A stretch of DNA of 64,000 nt from Corynebacterium aurimucosum ATCC 700975 (GCF_007672725.1 NZ_VDTC01000002.1:124001-188000), one strand, 5' to 3'. Shown: positions 9,913 to 18,924, numbered from the stretch's first letter. Program-made: numbers and translations. The notes: generated by a model from the sequence alone, not told the origin.

Positions 9913-10263
9913 ACCCTGTAGCCTGAACCACACCTACCTCGGTTCGCTAGAGCACTAAGACCGTCCACGGCACATCTGTGGATAACGAGTCCGGGCTAGT
10001 GTGCAGTCCACTGGAAGTAGCCCGGTTTTCCACACCCAGCAAGTGGAATCCTGGCACAACCAGCCTCCATATGGCATGCTTGAACGATCATCACAGGTTT
10101 CCTGCGGGAACCCCCCGCGCGCACGGACCAGCTACGCGTTCACCCCGGACGCACAGTCGCCTCGGGGAATAGGCGGCAAGTTTTAAGCGTTGCATGTCAC
10201 AGAACACTGATTGAGGTCGTACGCTCGAAAACAAGCACACGGCTAGAAGGAGGAGTCACAACC
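9913..10263. other. Intergenic region between DUF4192 and PAC2 genes
   Basis: This is a 351-bp divergent intergenic region. It holds the hairpin with inverted DnaA-box-like sites described separately (9977-10034) and presumably promoters for both flanking genes, which I could not place with confidence. Short open frames here lack a credible start context and family features and are not called. Confidence 0.6.
9977..10034. repeat. Hairpin flanked by inverted DnaA-box-like 9-mers
   Basis: TGTGGATAA (9977-9985, reverse complement TTATCCACA) and TTTTCCACA (10026-10034) both fit the DnaA-box consensus TTWTNCACA and point away from each other. Between them CCGGGCTA (9991-9998) and TAGCCCGG (10018-10025) form a perfect 8-bp stem with a 19-nt loop. 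On the + strand the stem is followed by TTTT, so a terminator of an unseen transcript is an alternative. Confidence 0.5.
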
Positions 10264-11283
10264 ATGCAGGAAGAACAGCGCCGCATGTACGAGCTGGAGT
10301 ACCCCGCTCCAGTGGTCAAGGATGATTCCACTCCAGGCGCAGGCCCCACAATGATCGTTGCCATGAATGGCTACGCCGATGCAGGCCAGGCCGTTGAAGC
10401 CAGCGCTGATCACCTCAAAGCCGCGTTGGAAAACCGCCAGCTGGCCTCGTTTAATAACGACGAACTCATTGACTACCGTTCACGCCGCCCTGCCGTCACT
10501 ATCGACCATGACCGCACCGTGGAGATTGAGAACACGGATTTGGGCATCAAGGTATTGCGGGATAATTCCGGCACGCCTTTCTTGCTGCTGTCCGGACCGG
10601 AACCGGACTTGCGGTGGGAGGCTTTTACGGATGCAGTAGTGAACTTGGTTGAAAAGTTCGATATCAAGAACACCATCATGCTCTACTCCGCGCCCATGCC
10701 GGTGCCACACACCCGCCCCACGGTGGTCACTGCGCACGGCAATGCCCCGGAACTCCTTAACTCTATGGTGCGCATGGAATCCACCATGATGGTCCCCGGC
10801 GCAGCCGCCCTGTATATTGAGCGTGCCTTGGATAAGAAGGGCCGCCGCGTGGCCGGCTATACCGCGCATGTGCCGCACTATCTGGCGGCCTCGCCTTATC
10901 CAGCGGCCACGCTCCGCCTTCTGGACTCGGTTGCCTCAGCAGTCGACCTCAACATTCCCTTGGGCAGCTTGGAGGCAGACGTCGCTCGCGTCAACCAGCA
11001 GCTCGAGGAGCAGGTGACGGATTCTGAAGAGATCGCGGGCGTGGTCCGCCAGTTGGAAGAGCAGTACGACGCTTATATGGAGCGCTACCGTTCCCGCCAT
11101 CCGCAGGCCATTATGCCGGGTGAAGAGCACATGCCTACGGGCGAGGAGATCGGAGCAGACTTCGAGGCTTTCCTTGCCGGGCTCGATGACAACCCGGATA
11201 TCCTCTCTGAAGACATCGACGACCGCGAGGATAACTACGGGCGCGACGAGGGCCCCGGCTCAGACATGGACGATGACGTCTAA
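10264..11283 (+). CDS. PAC2 family protein
   Basis: This 339-residue protein has a strong AAGGAGGAG Shine-Dalgarno. The N-terminal two thirds contains the PAC2 (proteasome assembly chaperone 2-like) fold signature: MIVAMNGYADAGQAVEASADHL, LLLSGPEPDLRWEAF and the VTAHGNAPELLN region. The C-terminus is acidic (Asp/Glu-rich, last ~50 residues). In actinobacteria such proteins are soluble and of unproven function; a proteasome link cannot be assumed in corynebacteria. An 8-bp inverted repeat (GCGGCTGT 11306-11313, ACAGCCGC 11332-11339) after the stop may act as a terminator. Confidence 0.82.
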   Translation: MQEEQRRMYELEYPAPVVKDDSTPGAGPTMIVAMNGYADAGQAVEASADHLKAALENRQLASFNNDELIDYRSRRPAVTIDHDRTVEIENTDLGIKVLRDNSGTPFLLLSGPEPDLRWEAFTDAVVNLVEKFDIKNTIMLYSAPMPVPHTRPTVVTAHGNAPELLNSMVRMESTMMVPGAAALYIERALDKKGRRVAGYTAHVPHYLAASPYPAATLRLLDSVASAVDLNIPLGSLEADVARVNQQLEEQVTDSEEIAGVVRQLEEQYDAYMERYRSRHPQAIMPGEEHMPTGEEIGADFEAFLAGLDDNPDILSEDIDDREDNYGRDEGPGSDMDDDV

Positions 11284-11384
11284 CCTCAGATAAGCTCAAC
11301 ACGCCGCGGCTGTCGAGGGTCTCGGTCTTTCACAGCCGCAGGGCGGAGACTTATGATCTAAGGCTTTCGCCTAAGGTGGGATGG

Positions 11385-13958
11385 GTGAACCTTTCTCAGA
11401 TGTTGCCCGATCTCGCCGAAGTCCCCGAGTCGATGGTTGATGAGGCCATCTGGGACACGTTTTTATCGTGGACCTCCAGCCGTGGAATCTCGCTTTATCC
11501 GGCGCAGGAAGAGGCCTCTTTAGCTATCCTCGCGCAGGATAATGTCATCTTGGCCACGCCTACCGGGTCCGGTAAGTCCATGGTGGCCAACGCCGCCCAC
11601 TTCATTGCTTTGGCACGAGGGCAGCGCAGTTTTTATACCGCCCCGATCAAGGCCTTGGTGAGCGAGAAATTCTTCGCTCTCTGTGAGATTTTTGGCCCAG
11701 AAAACGTTGGCATGATGACCGGTGATGCCACGGTGAACGGTTCCGCGCCCATCATTGCTGCGACCGCGGAGATCGTCGCCAATATTGCACTGCGTGATGG
11801 CGCGGAAGCTGCCATCGATCAGGTGGTCATGGATGAGTTCCACTACTATTCTGAGCCGGATCGCGGTTGGGCCTGGCAGGTTCCGCTGTTGGAATTGCCG
11901 AAGGCACAGTTCTTGCTCATGTCCGCGACCTTGGGCGATACGACGTGGCTGGAGAAGGACTTAACTGAGCGCACCGGACGCACGACGACGCTCGTGGCTG
12001 GGACAACCCGCCCAGTCCCGTTGGACTTCTCTTACGTCTTTTCCGCAGTCCATGAAACCATCGAGGATTTGCTCGCTGGTGGCAAGGCTCCTGTCTACGT
12101 TGTCCACTTCTCCCAGCGCGAGGCCTCAGAGCGCGCGCAAGCATTGACGTCGCTGTCAAAGATCATCACCCCAGAGGAGAAGGAGTCCATTGCCGCTGAG
12201 CTCGCGGGATTCCGATTCACCACGACGTTCGGCAGGGACCTGTCTAAGCTGCTTCGCAAGGGAATTGGTGTGCACCATGCCGGCATGCTGCCGAAGTATC
12301 GGCGCTTGGTGGAGCGGCTGGCCCAAAAGGGTCTACTCAAGATCATTTGCGGAACGGATACCTTAGGTGTTGGCATCAATGTTCCGATCCGCACGGTGTT
12401 GATGACGGGCCTGGCCAAGTATGACGGAACCCGTCAGCGGATCCTCAAGTCCCGCGAGTTTCACCAGATTGCCGGTCGCGCCGGCCGCGCAGGCTATGAC
12501 ACGGAAGGCACGGTCGTCGTAGAGGCGCCGGAGCACGAGATCGAAAACGCCAAAGCGCGGCGGCGCGTGGGCGATGACCCGGCGCGCCTAAAGAAACTGA
12601 AGAAGAAGTCCGCGCGCGACGGTGAGGTCTCTTGGTCGGAGCAGACCTATGCCCGGCTTATCGACGCCGAACCGGAGCAGCTCACTTCCCAATTCCGGGT
12701 CTCCAATTCCATGCTGCTCAATGTGCTCGCCCGCCACGGCAACGGTTACGAACACCTAAAACACCTGCTGCGTACGAGTCACAACACGCGTGCGCGCCAG
12801 AACGAAGACATCTTAACGGCGCTGAGCCTGTTTCGAGGGCTTCTCAATTCAGGCGTGGTCCAAAAATCCACCAAGGGTCTCGACATCTATGGACGCCCGT
12901 ACCACGTGGTGCGGGAAATGCCGCGCGATTTCGCCTTGAACCAACCTTTGGGGCCCTTCGCGTTGGCGGCACTCACCTTGCTGGATCCGGAATCGGACAC
13001 CTATGCCCTCGACCTCATCTCGGTCTTCGAGGCGGTGCTCGATGATCCTCGCCAAGTCCTAATTGCTCAGCAAAAGCAACGCCGTGGCGAGGAGATCGCG
13101 GCGCTCAAAGCAGACGGGGTGGACTACACCGAACGCATGGCCATCGTGGAAGACATCACCTGGCCGAAGCCACTCGAAGAGCTCTTGGAGCAGGCCTACG
13201 ACACTTTTTGCGAAACCAATCCTTGGGCCAAGGAATTTGAGCTGCGTCCTAAGTCTGTGGTTCGCGACATGCTAGAGAGCGCCATGACCTTCTCCGACCT
13301 TGTCGCCACCTACGGACTCGCCCGCTCTGAAGGCGTCATCCTGCGCTACCTCACTGATGCTTGGCGCACGCTCAAGCAGTCGATCCCTGCCGAGTTCCTT
13401 ACCGAGGAGCTCGAAGACATCATCGTCTGGCTCGGAGAACTTATCCGCCAGGTTGATTCTTCGCTCGTCGACGAGTGGGCTGAAATGGCCGGCGAGGACT
13501 CCCCCATTTCCCAGGCGGATTTGGACCGCGAATTGGCCTTCGGCGTTGAGGATCCCACCGCCTTGACAGCCAATCAGCGCGCCTTTGGCATCATGGTGCG
13601 CAACTACTTCTTCCGGCTCGCGCAGCTCTTTGCCTTGGAGAAGGAAGATCGCTTGGCAGATTTGTTGGATTATTTGGAGGAGATCCCCGACTTTGGCCAA
13701 GCTCTCGATGACTACTTCGATGACTACGATGACATCGATACTGGGCCAGCAGCACGGGGGCCGGAGTACTTTGTCATGGACAAGGGCGACAAGGGCTCAG
13801 GGGCTCGTGGCGTCGGGGGTTCACGATCGTGGACCGTCCGGCAGATCCTCAAGGACCCAGAGGGGGACAACTCCTACCACATCGTTGGCACTGTCGATTT
13901 GGATGCCTCCGATGAGGCTGGTGAAGTCCGGCTGTCCGAACTACGCGTGGAATACTAG
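11385..13958 (+). CDS. DEAD/DEAH-box RNA helicase with DUF3516 C-terminus
   Basis: This is an 857-residue Ski2/Mtr4-like helicase. Motifs in order are ATPTGSGKS (Walker A), TAPIKALV, DEFHYY (a DEFH variant of DEVH), MSATLGD, GINVPIRTV and HQIAGRAGRAGYD. The C-terminal ~400 residues match the DUF3516 extension of actinobacterial helicases. I chose the GTG at 11385 (MNLSQMLPDL) over a GTG at 11376 because AAGGTGGG would serve as its Shine-Dalgarno. The role is probably RNA remodelling or decay. It follows the PAC2 gene by about 100 bp. Confidence 0.88.
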   Translation: MNLSQMLPDLAEVPESMVDEAIWDTFLSWTSSRGISLYPAQEEASLAILAQDNVILATPTGSGKSMVANAAHFIALARGQRSFYTAPIKALVSEKFFALCEIFGPENVGMMTGDATVNGSAPIIAATAEIVANIALRDGAEAAIDQVVMDEFHYYSEPDRGWAWQVPLLELPKAQFLLMSATLGDTTWLEKDLTERTGRTTTLVAGTTRPVPLDFSYVFSAVHETIEDLLAGGKAPVYVVHFSQREASERAQALTSLSKIITPEEKESIAAELAGFRFTTTFGRDLSKLLRKGIGVHHAGMLPKYRRLVERLAQKGLLKIICGTDTLGVGINVPIRTVLMTGLAKYDGTRQRILKSREFHQIAGRAGRAGYDTEGTVVVEAPEHEIENAKARRRVGDDPARLKKLKKKSARDGEVSWSEQTYARLIDAEPEQLTSQFRVSNSMLLNVLARHGNGYEHLKHLLRTSHNTRARQNEDILTALSLFRGLLNSGVVQKSTKGLDIYGRPYHVVREMPRDFALNQPLGPFALAALTLLDPESDTYALDLISVFEAVLDDPRQVLIAQQKQRRGEEIAALKADGVDYTERMAIVEDITWPKPLEELLEQAYDTFCETNPWAKEFELRPKSVVRDMLESAMTFSDLVATYGLARSEGVILRYLTDAWRTLKQSIPAEFLTEELEDIIVWLGELIRQVDSSLVDEWAEMAGEDSPISQADLDRELAFGVEDPTALTANQRAFGIMVRNYFFRLAQLFALEKEDRLADLLDYLEEIPDFGQALDDYFDDYDDIDTGPAARGPEYFVMDKGDKGSGARGVGGSRSWTVRQILKDPEGDNSYHIVGTVDLDASDEAGEVRLSELRVEY

Positions 13959-14026
13959 GGAATTTAAATACGCCCTTTCTTTGTTATTATTCTCCGTCAA
14001 CCGCATATTATGCGTATGATTGGGGA

Positions 14027-15151
14027 ATGAGTACGCCACAGCAGATAGACGAACGCCAGCTTTCCCCCATCCCCCACGCCAGCGCCGCGCCCGCGGCCGA
14101 GCATCTCACTCTCGGGTCCTTCACCATGAAGGTTCTCAACGGTATCTCGATCGCCGTCGTCGTGTCGCTCGTCCCGCAGGCCTTGCTCGGCGAGTTGGCC
14201 AAGGCGCTGCTCCCCTTCTGGTCCGGCGCGTCCACTGTAATAGCGCTGACGGGTCTAGCCGCCAGCCTTTTGCCGGTGATGATTGGTGTCCTCGTAGGCA
14301 TCGAATTCAAGATGACACCGATTCAGACCGCAGCCGTGGGGATTGCTTCCTTCTGCGGCTCCGGGGTGGCCACCGTCAATCCCGAAGGCGGCTTCTTCCT
14401 CAAAGGCACCGGGCTCGTCATCAACTCTGGATTAACCGCAGCCATGGCAGTTGGTTTGCTCCTTTTCATCGGCGATAGGCTCAAGAATTACTCCATCTTG
14501 TTGCTTTCCACCATTGTGACGCTCGTTGCGGGCAGCATCGGGTGGGTTATCACCTTCCCCATCGTCAAGGTCTTTACGCTGTGGCTTGGTGACCTCGTAA
14601 ACGGTGCGACAACTTTACAGCCGGTCCTCATGGGTGTAGTCCTCGCTGTTCTTTTTGCAGTCATGATCGTCTCCCCAGTCTCCACCGTCGGCATTGCTAC
14701 CGCCATCTTTATCGACGGCATCGCCTCTGGCACCGCTAACCTCGGAGCCGTTGCTGCGGGGTTCACGCTCCTCGTTGCCGGCTGGCGCGTCAACGGCTTC
14801 GCCACCTCCATCCTGCATGTTCTGGGCTCTCCCAAAGTGCAGATGGCCAACATGTTGTCCAAGCCGGTCACCTTCCTTCCCGTTATTTGCTCCGCCGCAA
14901 TCCTGGGCGCAGTGGGTGGGGCTCTAGGGATCTCAGGAACACCAATCTCCGCCGGTTTCGGAATTTCCGGGCTCATGGGCCCGCTGGCGGCCCTCAACTA
15001 CGAAGGGTGGGGATGGAGCGCCGGCAACGTGATGATCATTACCTTCGTATATGTCGTTCTTCCCCTCGCCCTTGCGCTGCTCTTTTGCTGGCTCTTTGAA
15101 AAGGTTCTGCACTTAACCAAATCTGAATACTTTTCCCTCGATTTCAAGTAG
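14027..15151 (+). CDS. PTS-IIC-like membrane transporter (PTS_EIIC_2 family), orphan
   Basis: This 374-residue integral membrane protein has about ten hydrophobic segments starting near residue 35. Segments such as GVATVNPEGGFFLKGTG, GISGTPISAGFGISGLMGP and LGSPKVQMANM fit the PTS_EIIC_2 family (PF13303). No IIA or IIB domain is fused or adjacent, so a phosphotransferase mechanism is unproven and the substrate is unknown. A TATGAT hexamer ends 6 nt before ATG 14027, consistent with a leaderless mRNA, and a 13-bp palindrome (CGCATA-T-TATGCG, 14002-14014) overlaps the promoter and could be an operator. Confidence 0.78.
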   Translation: MSTPQQIDERQLSPIPHASAAPAAEHLTLGSFTMKVLNGISIAVVVSLVPQALLGELAKALLPFWSGASTVIALTGLAASLLPVMIGVLVGIEFKMTPIQTAAVGIASFCGSGVATVNPEGGFFLKGTGLVINSGLTAAMAVGLLLFIGDRLKNYSILLLSTIVTLVAGSIGWVITFPIVKVFTLWLGDLVNGATTLQPVLMGVVLAVLFAVMIVSPVSTVGIATAIFIDGIASGTANLGAVAAGFTLLVAGWRVNGFATSILHVLGSPKVQMANMLSKPVTFLPVICSAAILGAVGGALGISGTPISAGFGISGLMGPLAALNYEGWGWSAGNVMIITFVYVVLPLALALLFCWLFEKVLHLTKSEYFSLDFK

Positions 15152-15179
15152 CGACATGGGGAGTACAGTGGGCGCCACT

Positions 15180-15557
15180 ATGACTAACCCAAAATCCCCA
15201 GCCACCAGCATCCACCTTGCCGGCGTTAGTTTTGAGACGCATGAGGACTCAGTCACTGTGCATTGGCTCCTCGGAGGCATGCCCCACCACCGTGACGTCG
15301 TCTTTAAGCTGCACACCCTCGACCTTCAGCTCATCGCCCACTTCGAGCAAGCCAACCTCAGCTCGATGGAGATCGCTTCATACGGAGAAGACACGAGGGA
15401 CGCCCACCGTCCAGTTGATTATCAATACAACTACTCCCCCGAGGCGCTCGCTATCACGCTGCCCACCGCCCACTTTAATCTAAAAGAGGAAGTCTTCACG
15501 ATGGGCCTGTCAGTGGACGGCATCCCCTGCGGTGAGTGGACCGGAACAATTACCTAA
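15180..15557 (+). CDS. Small protein of unknown function downstream of the IIC-like transporter
   Basis: This soluble protein of about 125 residues begins MTNPKSPATSIHLAGVSF. It has a beta-rich pattern (HWLLGGMPHHRDVVFKLHTL, TGLSVDG-like) with no signal peptide and no recognised family. GTG 15168 or ATG 15156 in the same frame are alternative starts, with GGGGAG 5 nt before the GTG. The close spacing (about 30 bp) suggests co-transcription with the transporter upstream. I do not know its function. Confidence 0.6.
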   Translation: MTNPKSPATSIHLAGVSFETHEDSVTVHWLLGGMPHHRDVVFKLHTLDLQLIAHFEQANLSSMEIASYGEDTRDAHRPVDYQYNYSPEALAITLPTAHFNLKEEVFTMGLSVDGIPCGEWTGTIT

Positions 15558-15660
15558 GCCTTCACTCCCTACACACAGCGAAGCCTATACACGCTTTACA
15601 GGACTCTGACCAGCGACGATACTGGAGTAAGAACAGTTCTCTAGGAGTCAGGAGCTGGAA

Positions 15661-16371
15661 ATGGCACACCATGTCAATGAGCCCCATGGCGATTCACACA
15701 ACGCGCGGTTAAATTCCCTTCGGGCGGGAGTTCTCGGCGCTAATGACGGCATCGTCTCCGTCGCCGCACTTCTGCTCGGCGTCGTGGGGTCGGGGGCGTC
15801 GGCAAGCGCCATCCTCACCGCCGGCTTGGCCGCAACCGTATCGGGAGCCGCGTCGATGGCGCTGGGAGAATACGTCTCGGTGTCAGCGCAGCGTGACTCC
15901 GAACGGATGATGATAGCCAAGGAGACCCGCGAGCTGGCAGAGCTTCCTGAGCAAGAACACGCGGAACTCGTTTCCATGTTGGCTGACTACGGCATGAACA
16001 CCACTACCGCAGACACCGCAGCACATGAGATCGCCGCCAAAGATAGGCTCTTGGAGGCACACCTGAGGCTGGAAATGGGAATCGATGGTGAGGACCTGAC
16101 GAACCCTTGGCACGCCGCTTTCTGGTCGGCAGTATCTTTCCTTGCCGGTGCAGCGCTGCCCCTCCTGTCAATCTTTACAGCCCCGATGAGCATGGCCGCA
16201 GCAGTCGTCGCCGTGATCACTCTCATTGCCCTGGCAATTACGGGCTACGTGTCTGCTCGCCTCGCCGGTACAAATGCCGCACGTTCCGTCTTCCGCCTCG
16301 TCATTGGTGGAGCGCTCGGGCTAGCCATTACCTATGGCATCGGCGTTGCCTTCGGCGGGGTCATCGGCTAG
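15661..16371 (+). CDS. VIT1/CCC1 family Fe2+/Mn2+ transporter
   Basis: This is a 236-residue membrane protein. The N-terminal segment LRAGVLGANDGIVSVAALLLG and the following VSGAASMALGEYVSVSAQRDSE are the conserved first two helices and metal-binding region of the VIT1/CCC1 family. The cytosolic domain (about residues 85-145) carries the acidic helix, and three C-terminal helices follow. Such proteins export or sequester ferrous iron or manganese. Its neighbourhood with dtxR/ahpCD/oxyR fits metal and peroxide homeostasis. A GGAG Shine-Dalgarno precedes ATG 15661. Confidence 0.9.
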   Translation: MAHHVNEPHGDSHNARLNSLRAGVLGANDGIVSVAALLLGVVGSGASASAILTAGLAATVSGAASMALGEYVSVSAQRDSERMMIAKETRELAELPEQEHAELVSMLADYGMNTTTADTAAHEIAAKDRLLEAHLRLEMGIDGEDLTNPWHAAFWSAVSFLAGAALPLLSIFTAPMSMAAAVVAVITLIALAITGYVSARLAGTNAARSVFRLVIGGALGLAITYGIGVAFGGVIG

Positions 16372-16406
16372 AAGGCCGCAAACCTCCCCAGCCCTTTGAG
16401 GCACAA

Positions 16407-16448
16407 AAAGTCCCACTCCCCTGTACATAATCACGGGAGTGGGACTTT
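16407..16448. terminator. Bidirectional terminator between VIT1-type gene and ahpD
   Basis: AAAGTCCCACTCCC (16407-16420) and GGGAGTGGGACTTT (16435-16448) form a perfect 14-bp stem with a 14-nt loop between two convergent genes. A/T flanks on both sides allow termination in both directions. Confidence 0.9.
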
Positions 16449-16480
16449 CTATCGTGCGCCTAAGAAGGCATGCTGTTTAT

Positions 16481-17014
16481 CTACTCAGCGGAGCGCACAG
16501 CCTCAGCCTGCAGCGCCTGCGCCACAGCCTGAACAACGCCTGCGACCTTGACGCCTTCCCAAATCTGCTCCTTGGTCACGCCCTCCTCCAACAGAGTATT
16601 GGCGTGTGCAGTCAGGCAGTGCTCGCAGCCATTGATAGCAGAGACAACGGTGCTCCACAGCTCAAACGTTGCCTTGTCTACGCCAGGCTTAGCAATGATG
16701 TTCATGCGCAGACCGAACTTGACCTGCGCGAAATCATCGCCCAACCAGCTCTTTGCGCGGTAGGCCACGTTATTCATAGCCATCACCGTGGCGGAGCCGA
16801 GAGCTGCGTCAACTGCCTCTTCGCTGAGGTGCTCGCGGGCTTCCTCAAGAATCTCCTTCAGGACCAGATCATTACGGGTGGCGGCCGCAGCAGCGACCAA
16901 GCTGCCCCACAGCTGCTCCTCATTCAGCTCGGTCGTACGCGTCAGCGTACCGATGTTGAGCTTCTGATCCTTGGCATACGCCGGAAGTGCGGACTTCAGG
17001 TTGTCGATGGACAC
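16481..17014 (-). CDS. ahpD: Alkyl hydroperoxidase AhpD
   Basis: This 177-residue protein has a GTG start with AAAGGAG at the right distance. The AhpD core [17 protein letters not shown] supplies the CxxC pair and the downstream His of the active site; the Glu in [17 protein letters not shown] context precedes it. AhpD reduces AhpC through lipoyl (DlaT/Lpd) electrons in actinobacteria. It is 43 nt downstream of ahpC on the same strand, forming an ahpCD operon divergent from oxyR. Confidence 0.95.
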   Translation of the reverse strand: MSIDNLKSALPAYAKDQKLNIGTLTRTTELNEEQLWGSLVAAAAATRNDLVLKEILEEAREHLSEEAVDAALGSATVMAMNNVAYRAKSWLGDDFAQVKFGLRMNIIAKPGVDKATFELWSTVVSAINGCEHCLTAHANTLLEEGVTKEQIWEGVKVAGVVQAVAQALQAEAVRSAE

Positions 17015-17057
17015 TGAGTAACTCCTTTATGGTTGGACGGTTGTGCTTAGCGATGTC

Positions 17058-17651
17058 TTACAGTGCGGACTGAACGACCTCGAGCTTGTCGATGTTCTTC
17101 GTCGGGTCATTAGCCTCCCAGTTGCAGGCACAAACCTCTTCGGACTGCAGCGCATCGAGCACACGCAGAACCTCATCAACGTTGCGGCCGACAGCGTCCG
17201 GGGTCACGGACACGAACTGGATAACACCGTCCGGGTCAATGATGAAAGTTGCGCGGTCAGCAACGCCGTCGGCGTTCTCCACACCGAGGGCGCGGATGAG
17301 GTCGTGGCGAATATCAGAGAACATCGGGAACGGGACTTCCTTCAGCTCCGGGTGGGTTGCACGCCAGTTGAAGTGCGCAAACTCATTGTCGGTGGAGCCG
17401 CCGAGGATCTGGGTATCGCGGTCCTGGAATTCCTCATCCAGCTTGCCGAAGGCTGCGATCTCAGTCGGGCACACAAAGGTGAAGTCCTTCGGGTAGAAGA
17501 ATACAACCTTCCACATCCCCTGGTACTTGTCCAAAGACACCTGCTCGAAGTAATCCTCCGGCTGGTTAGCGTTGACGTCGTGGAGGTCGCCGCCCTTCAG
17601 CGCAGTCAGTTCGAACTCTGGGAACTTCTCACCAACGGTCAAGATAGGCAT
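17058..17651 (-). CDS. ahpC: Peroxiredoxin AhpC
   Basis: This is a 197-residue 2-Cys peroxiredoxin starting MPILTVGEKFPEFELTAL. The peroxidatic Cys lies in FTFVCPTEIAAF near residue 60, and the C-terminal CAC near residue 175 supplies the resolving Cys residues, as in mycobacterial AhpC. The start at 17651 is set by AAGGAG 8 nt upstream and the usual family start; longer readings have no support. It reduces organic peroxides and peroxynitrite with AhpD. It is transcribed divergently from oxyR. Confidence 0.96.
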   Translation of the reverse strand: MPILTVGEKFPEFELTALKGGDLHDVNANQPEDYFEQVSLDKYQGMWKVVFFYPKDFTFVCPTEIAAFGKLDEEFQDRDTQILGGSTDNEFAHFNWRATHPELKEVPFPMFSDIRHDLIRALGVENADGVADRATFIIDPDGVIQFVSVTPDAVGRNVDEVLRVLDALQSEEVCACNWEANDPTKNIDKLEVVQSAL

Positions 17652-17759
17652 AGAAGATTCAACTCCTTCAATAGTCACAACAATGCACAAAAGTGATGCA
17701 AATCTCTACGACCGCACACCATTTTGCCTTTTAGCTGGTACGCAGCCGCTCGCTTGTTA

Positions 17760-17788
17760 AGTATGCCACAAACCCCCTCACACGTCAA
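17760..17788 (-). promoter_or_regulatory. ahpC promoter
   Basis: On the minus strand TTGACG (-35, 17783-17788) and CATACT (-10, 17760-17765) are spaced by 17 nt, about 110 nt upstream of the ahpC start. The -35 box abuts the oxyR promoter, so an OxyR operator in this gap could control both genes; two ATAGG copies (17788-17792 and 17819-17823) are possible contacts, which is an inference. Confidence 0.65.
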
Positions 17789-17824
17789 TAGGCCTGACGA
17801 ATTAGAGATGTTAGAGTTATAGGC

Positions 17825-18784
17825 ATGAACAATAAGGAGTATCGCCCAACCCTCGCCCAGTTGCGCACCTTCGTCACGATTGCGGAGAACAAACATTTTG
17901 GCTCCGCGGCCGCCAAACTCGATATCTCCCAGCCTTCGCTCTCCCAAGCACTCGTCGCCCTCGAACAAGGCTTGGGCGTCCAGCTCATCGAGCGCTCTAC
18001 CCGCAAAGTCATCGTGACGTCCACCGGCGAGGCGCTCCTCCCCTACGCCAAGGCAACGCTCGAAGCGTCCGATGCCTTCCTCAGCCAAGCCCACGGTGCA
18101 AGCGGTACGTTAACTGGCCCCCTCACCATCGGAATCATCCCCACCATCGCGCCCTATATTTTGCCGGGGCTGCTGAAATCCATCAGCGAAACCTACCCCG
18201 ATTTGGAACCCCGCTTCGTCGAGGAACAGACCCAGCACCTGCTGGACAAACTGCGCGAGGGCAACCTGGACCTGGCCATTGCTGCTCTGCCCACCGAAGC
18301 CCCCGGAATGGTGGAGATTCCTCTCTATAGCGAATCCTTTACCGTCGTAACACCGGCAGGGCACCCGCTCGCGGGGCGTGAGGATCTCACGCTCGAAGAG
18401 CTTGCAGACCTTGACCTTTTGCTGCTTGACGACGGCCACTGCCTCCGCGACCAAGTCCTCGACCTATGCCGTCGCGCCAAGGTAAACCCCTCCGAAGCCA
18501 CCAATGCCGTCACCCGAGCATCATCGCTGACTACTATCCTGCAGCTCGTCATGGGGAATCTAGGCACTACCCTTGTCCCTGAATCAGCGCTCGCAACGGA
18601 ATGCCAAAACCCGCAGCTTGCGGTCGCCCGTTTCGCCCCCACGGTAACGGCGGAGCGCCAGGTTGGACTCGTTTTTCGATCGTCTGCTGCCCGCGCTGAT
18701 GAATTTCGCGCCTTTGGCTCTTTGGTCACCGCCGCCTTCCAGGACGCTGCGGAACGCTCCCGAGCCCTTTTCCCGGCCTCGTAA
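17825..18784 (+). CDS. oxyR: LysR-type hydrogen peroxide sensor OxyR
   Basis: This is a 319-residue LysR-family regulator. The N-terminal helix-turn-helix is HFGSAAAKLDISQPSLSQAL. The effector domain carries LDDGHCLRDQVLDLC, whose two Cys residues, nine residues apart, correspond to the peroxide-sensing disulfide of OxyR. It is divergent from ahpCD, the classic target. TAGAGT (17812-17817) ends exactly 7 nt before ATG 17825 and no Shine-Dalgarno is present, so the mRNA is probably leaderless. Confidence 0.93.
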   Translation: MNNKEYRPTLAQLRTFVTIAENKHFGSAAAKLDISQPSLSQALVALEQGLGVQLIERSTRKVIVTSTGEALLPYAKATLEASDAFLSQAHGASGTLTGPLTIGIIPTIAPYILPGLLKSISETYPDLEPRFVEEQTQHLLDKLREGNLDLAIAALPTEAPGMVEIPLYSESFTVVTPAGHPLAGREDLTLEELADLDLLLLDDGHCLRDQVLDLCRRAKVNPSEATNAVTRASSLTTILQLVMGNLGTTLVPESALATECQNPQLAVARFAPTVTAERQVGLVFRSSAARADEFRAFGSLVTAAFQDAAERSRALFPAS

Positions 18785-18818
18785 TTCAAGCCCCCAACTC
18801 TGATGGCTTTTAAAACTA

Positions 18819-18924
18819 CAACGCCGCCTTCGGCTTACCTCTGGTAGCCCGACCCGCCTCGGTAGGCGGTGGCTAAACAAGCGGAAAGCTTAGGCGGCGT
18901 TGCGTTATAGGTCTGGTTTAGACC
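18819..18924. terminator. Multi-stem structured element between oxyR and membrane protein gene
   Basis: CAACGCCGCCT (18819-18829) pairs perfectly with AGGCGGCGTTG (18892-18902). Inside lie GGCTT/AAGCT, TAGCC/GGCTA (18845-18849 and 18871-18875) and CCGCCT/AGGCGG (18854-18859 and 18864-18869, loop CGGT), forming one long rod. A further small hairpin GGTCT/AGACC (18910-18924) touches the stop of the next gene. A bidirectional terminator between convergent genes is the simplest reading. Confidence 0.55.

Noticed and set aside
9978..10186. Two short plus-strand open frames in the DUF4192-PAC2 gap
   Set aside because: About 60 codons each, overlapping in different frames, no ribosome-binding site and no family; the region is better read as regulatory DNA.
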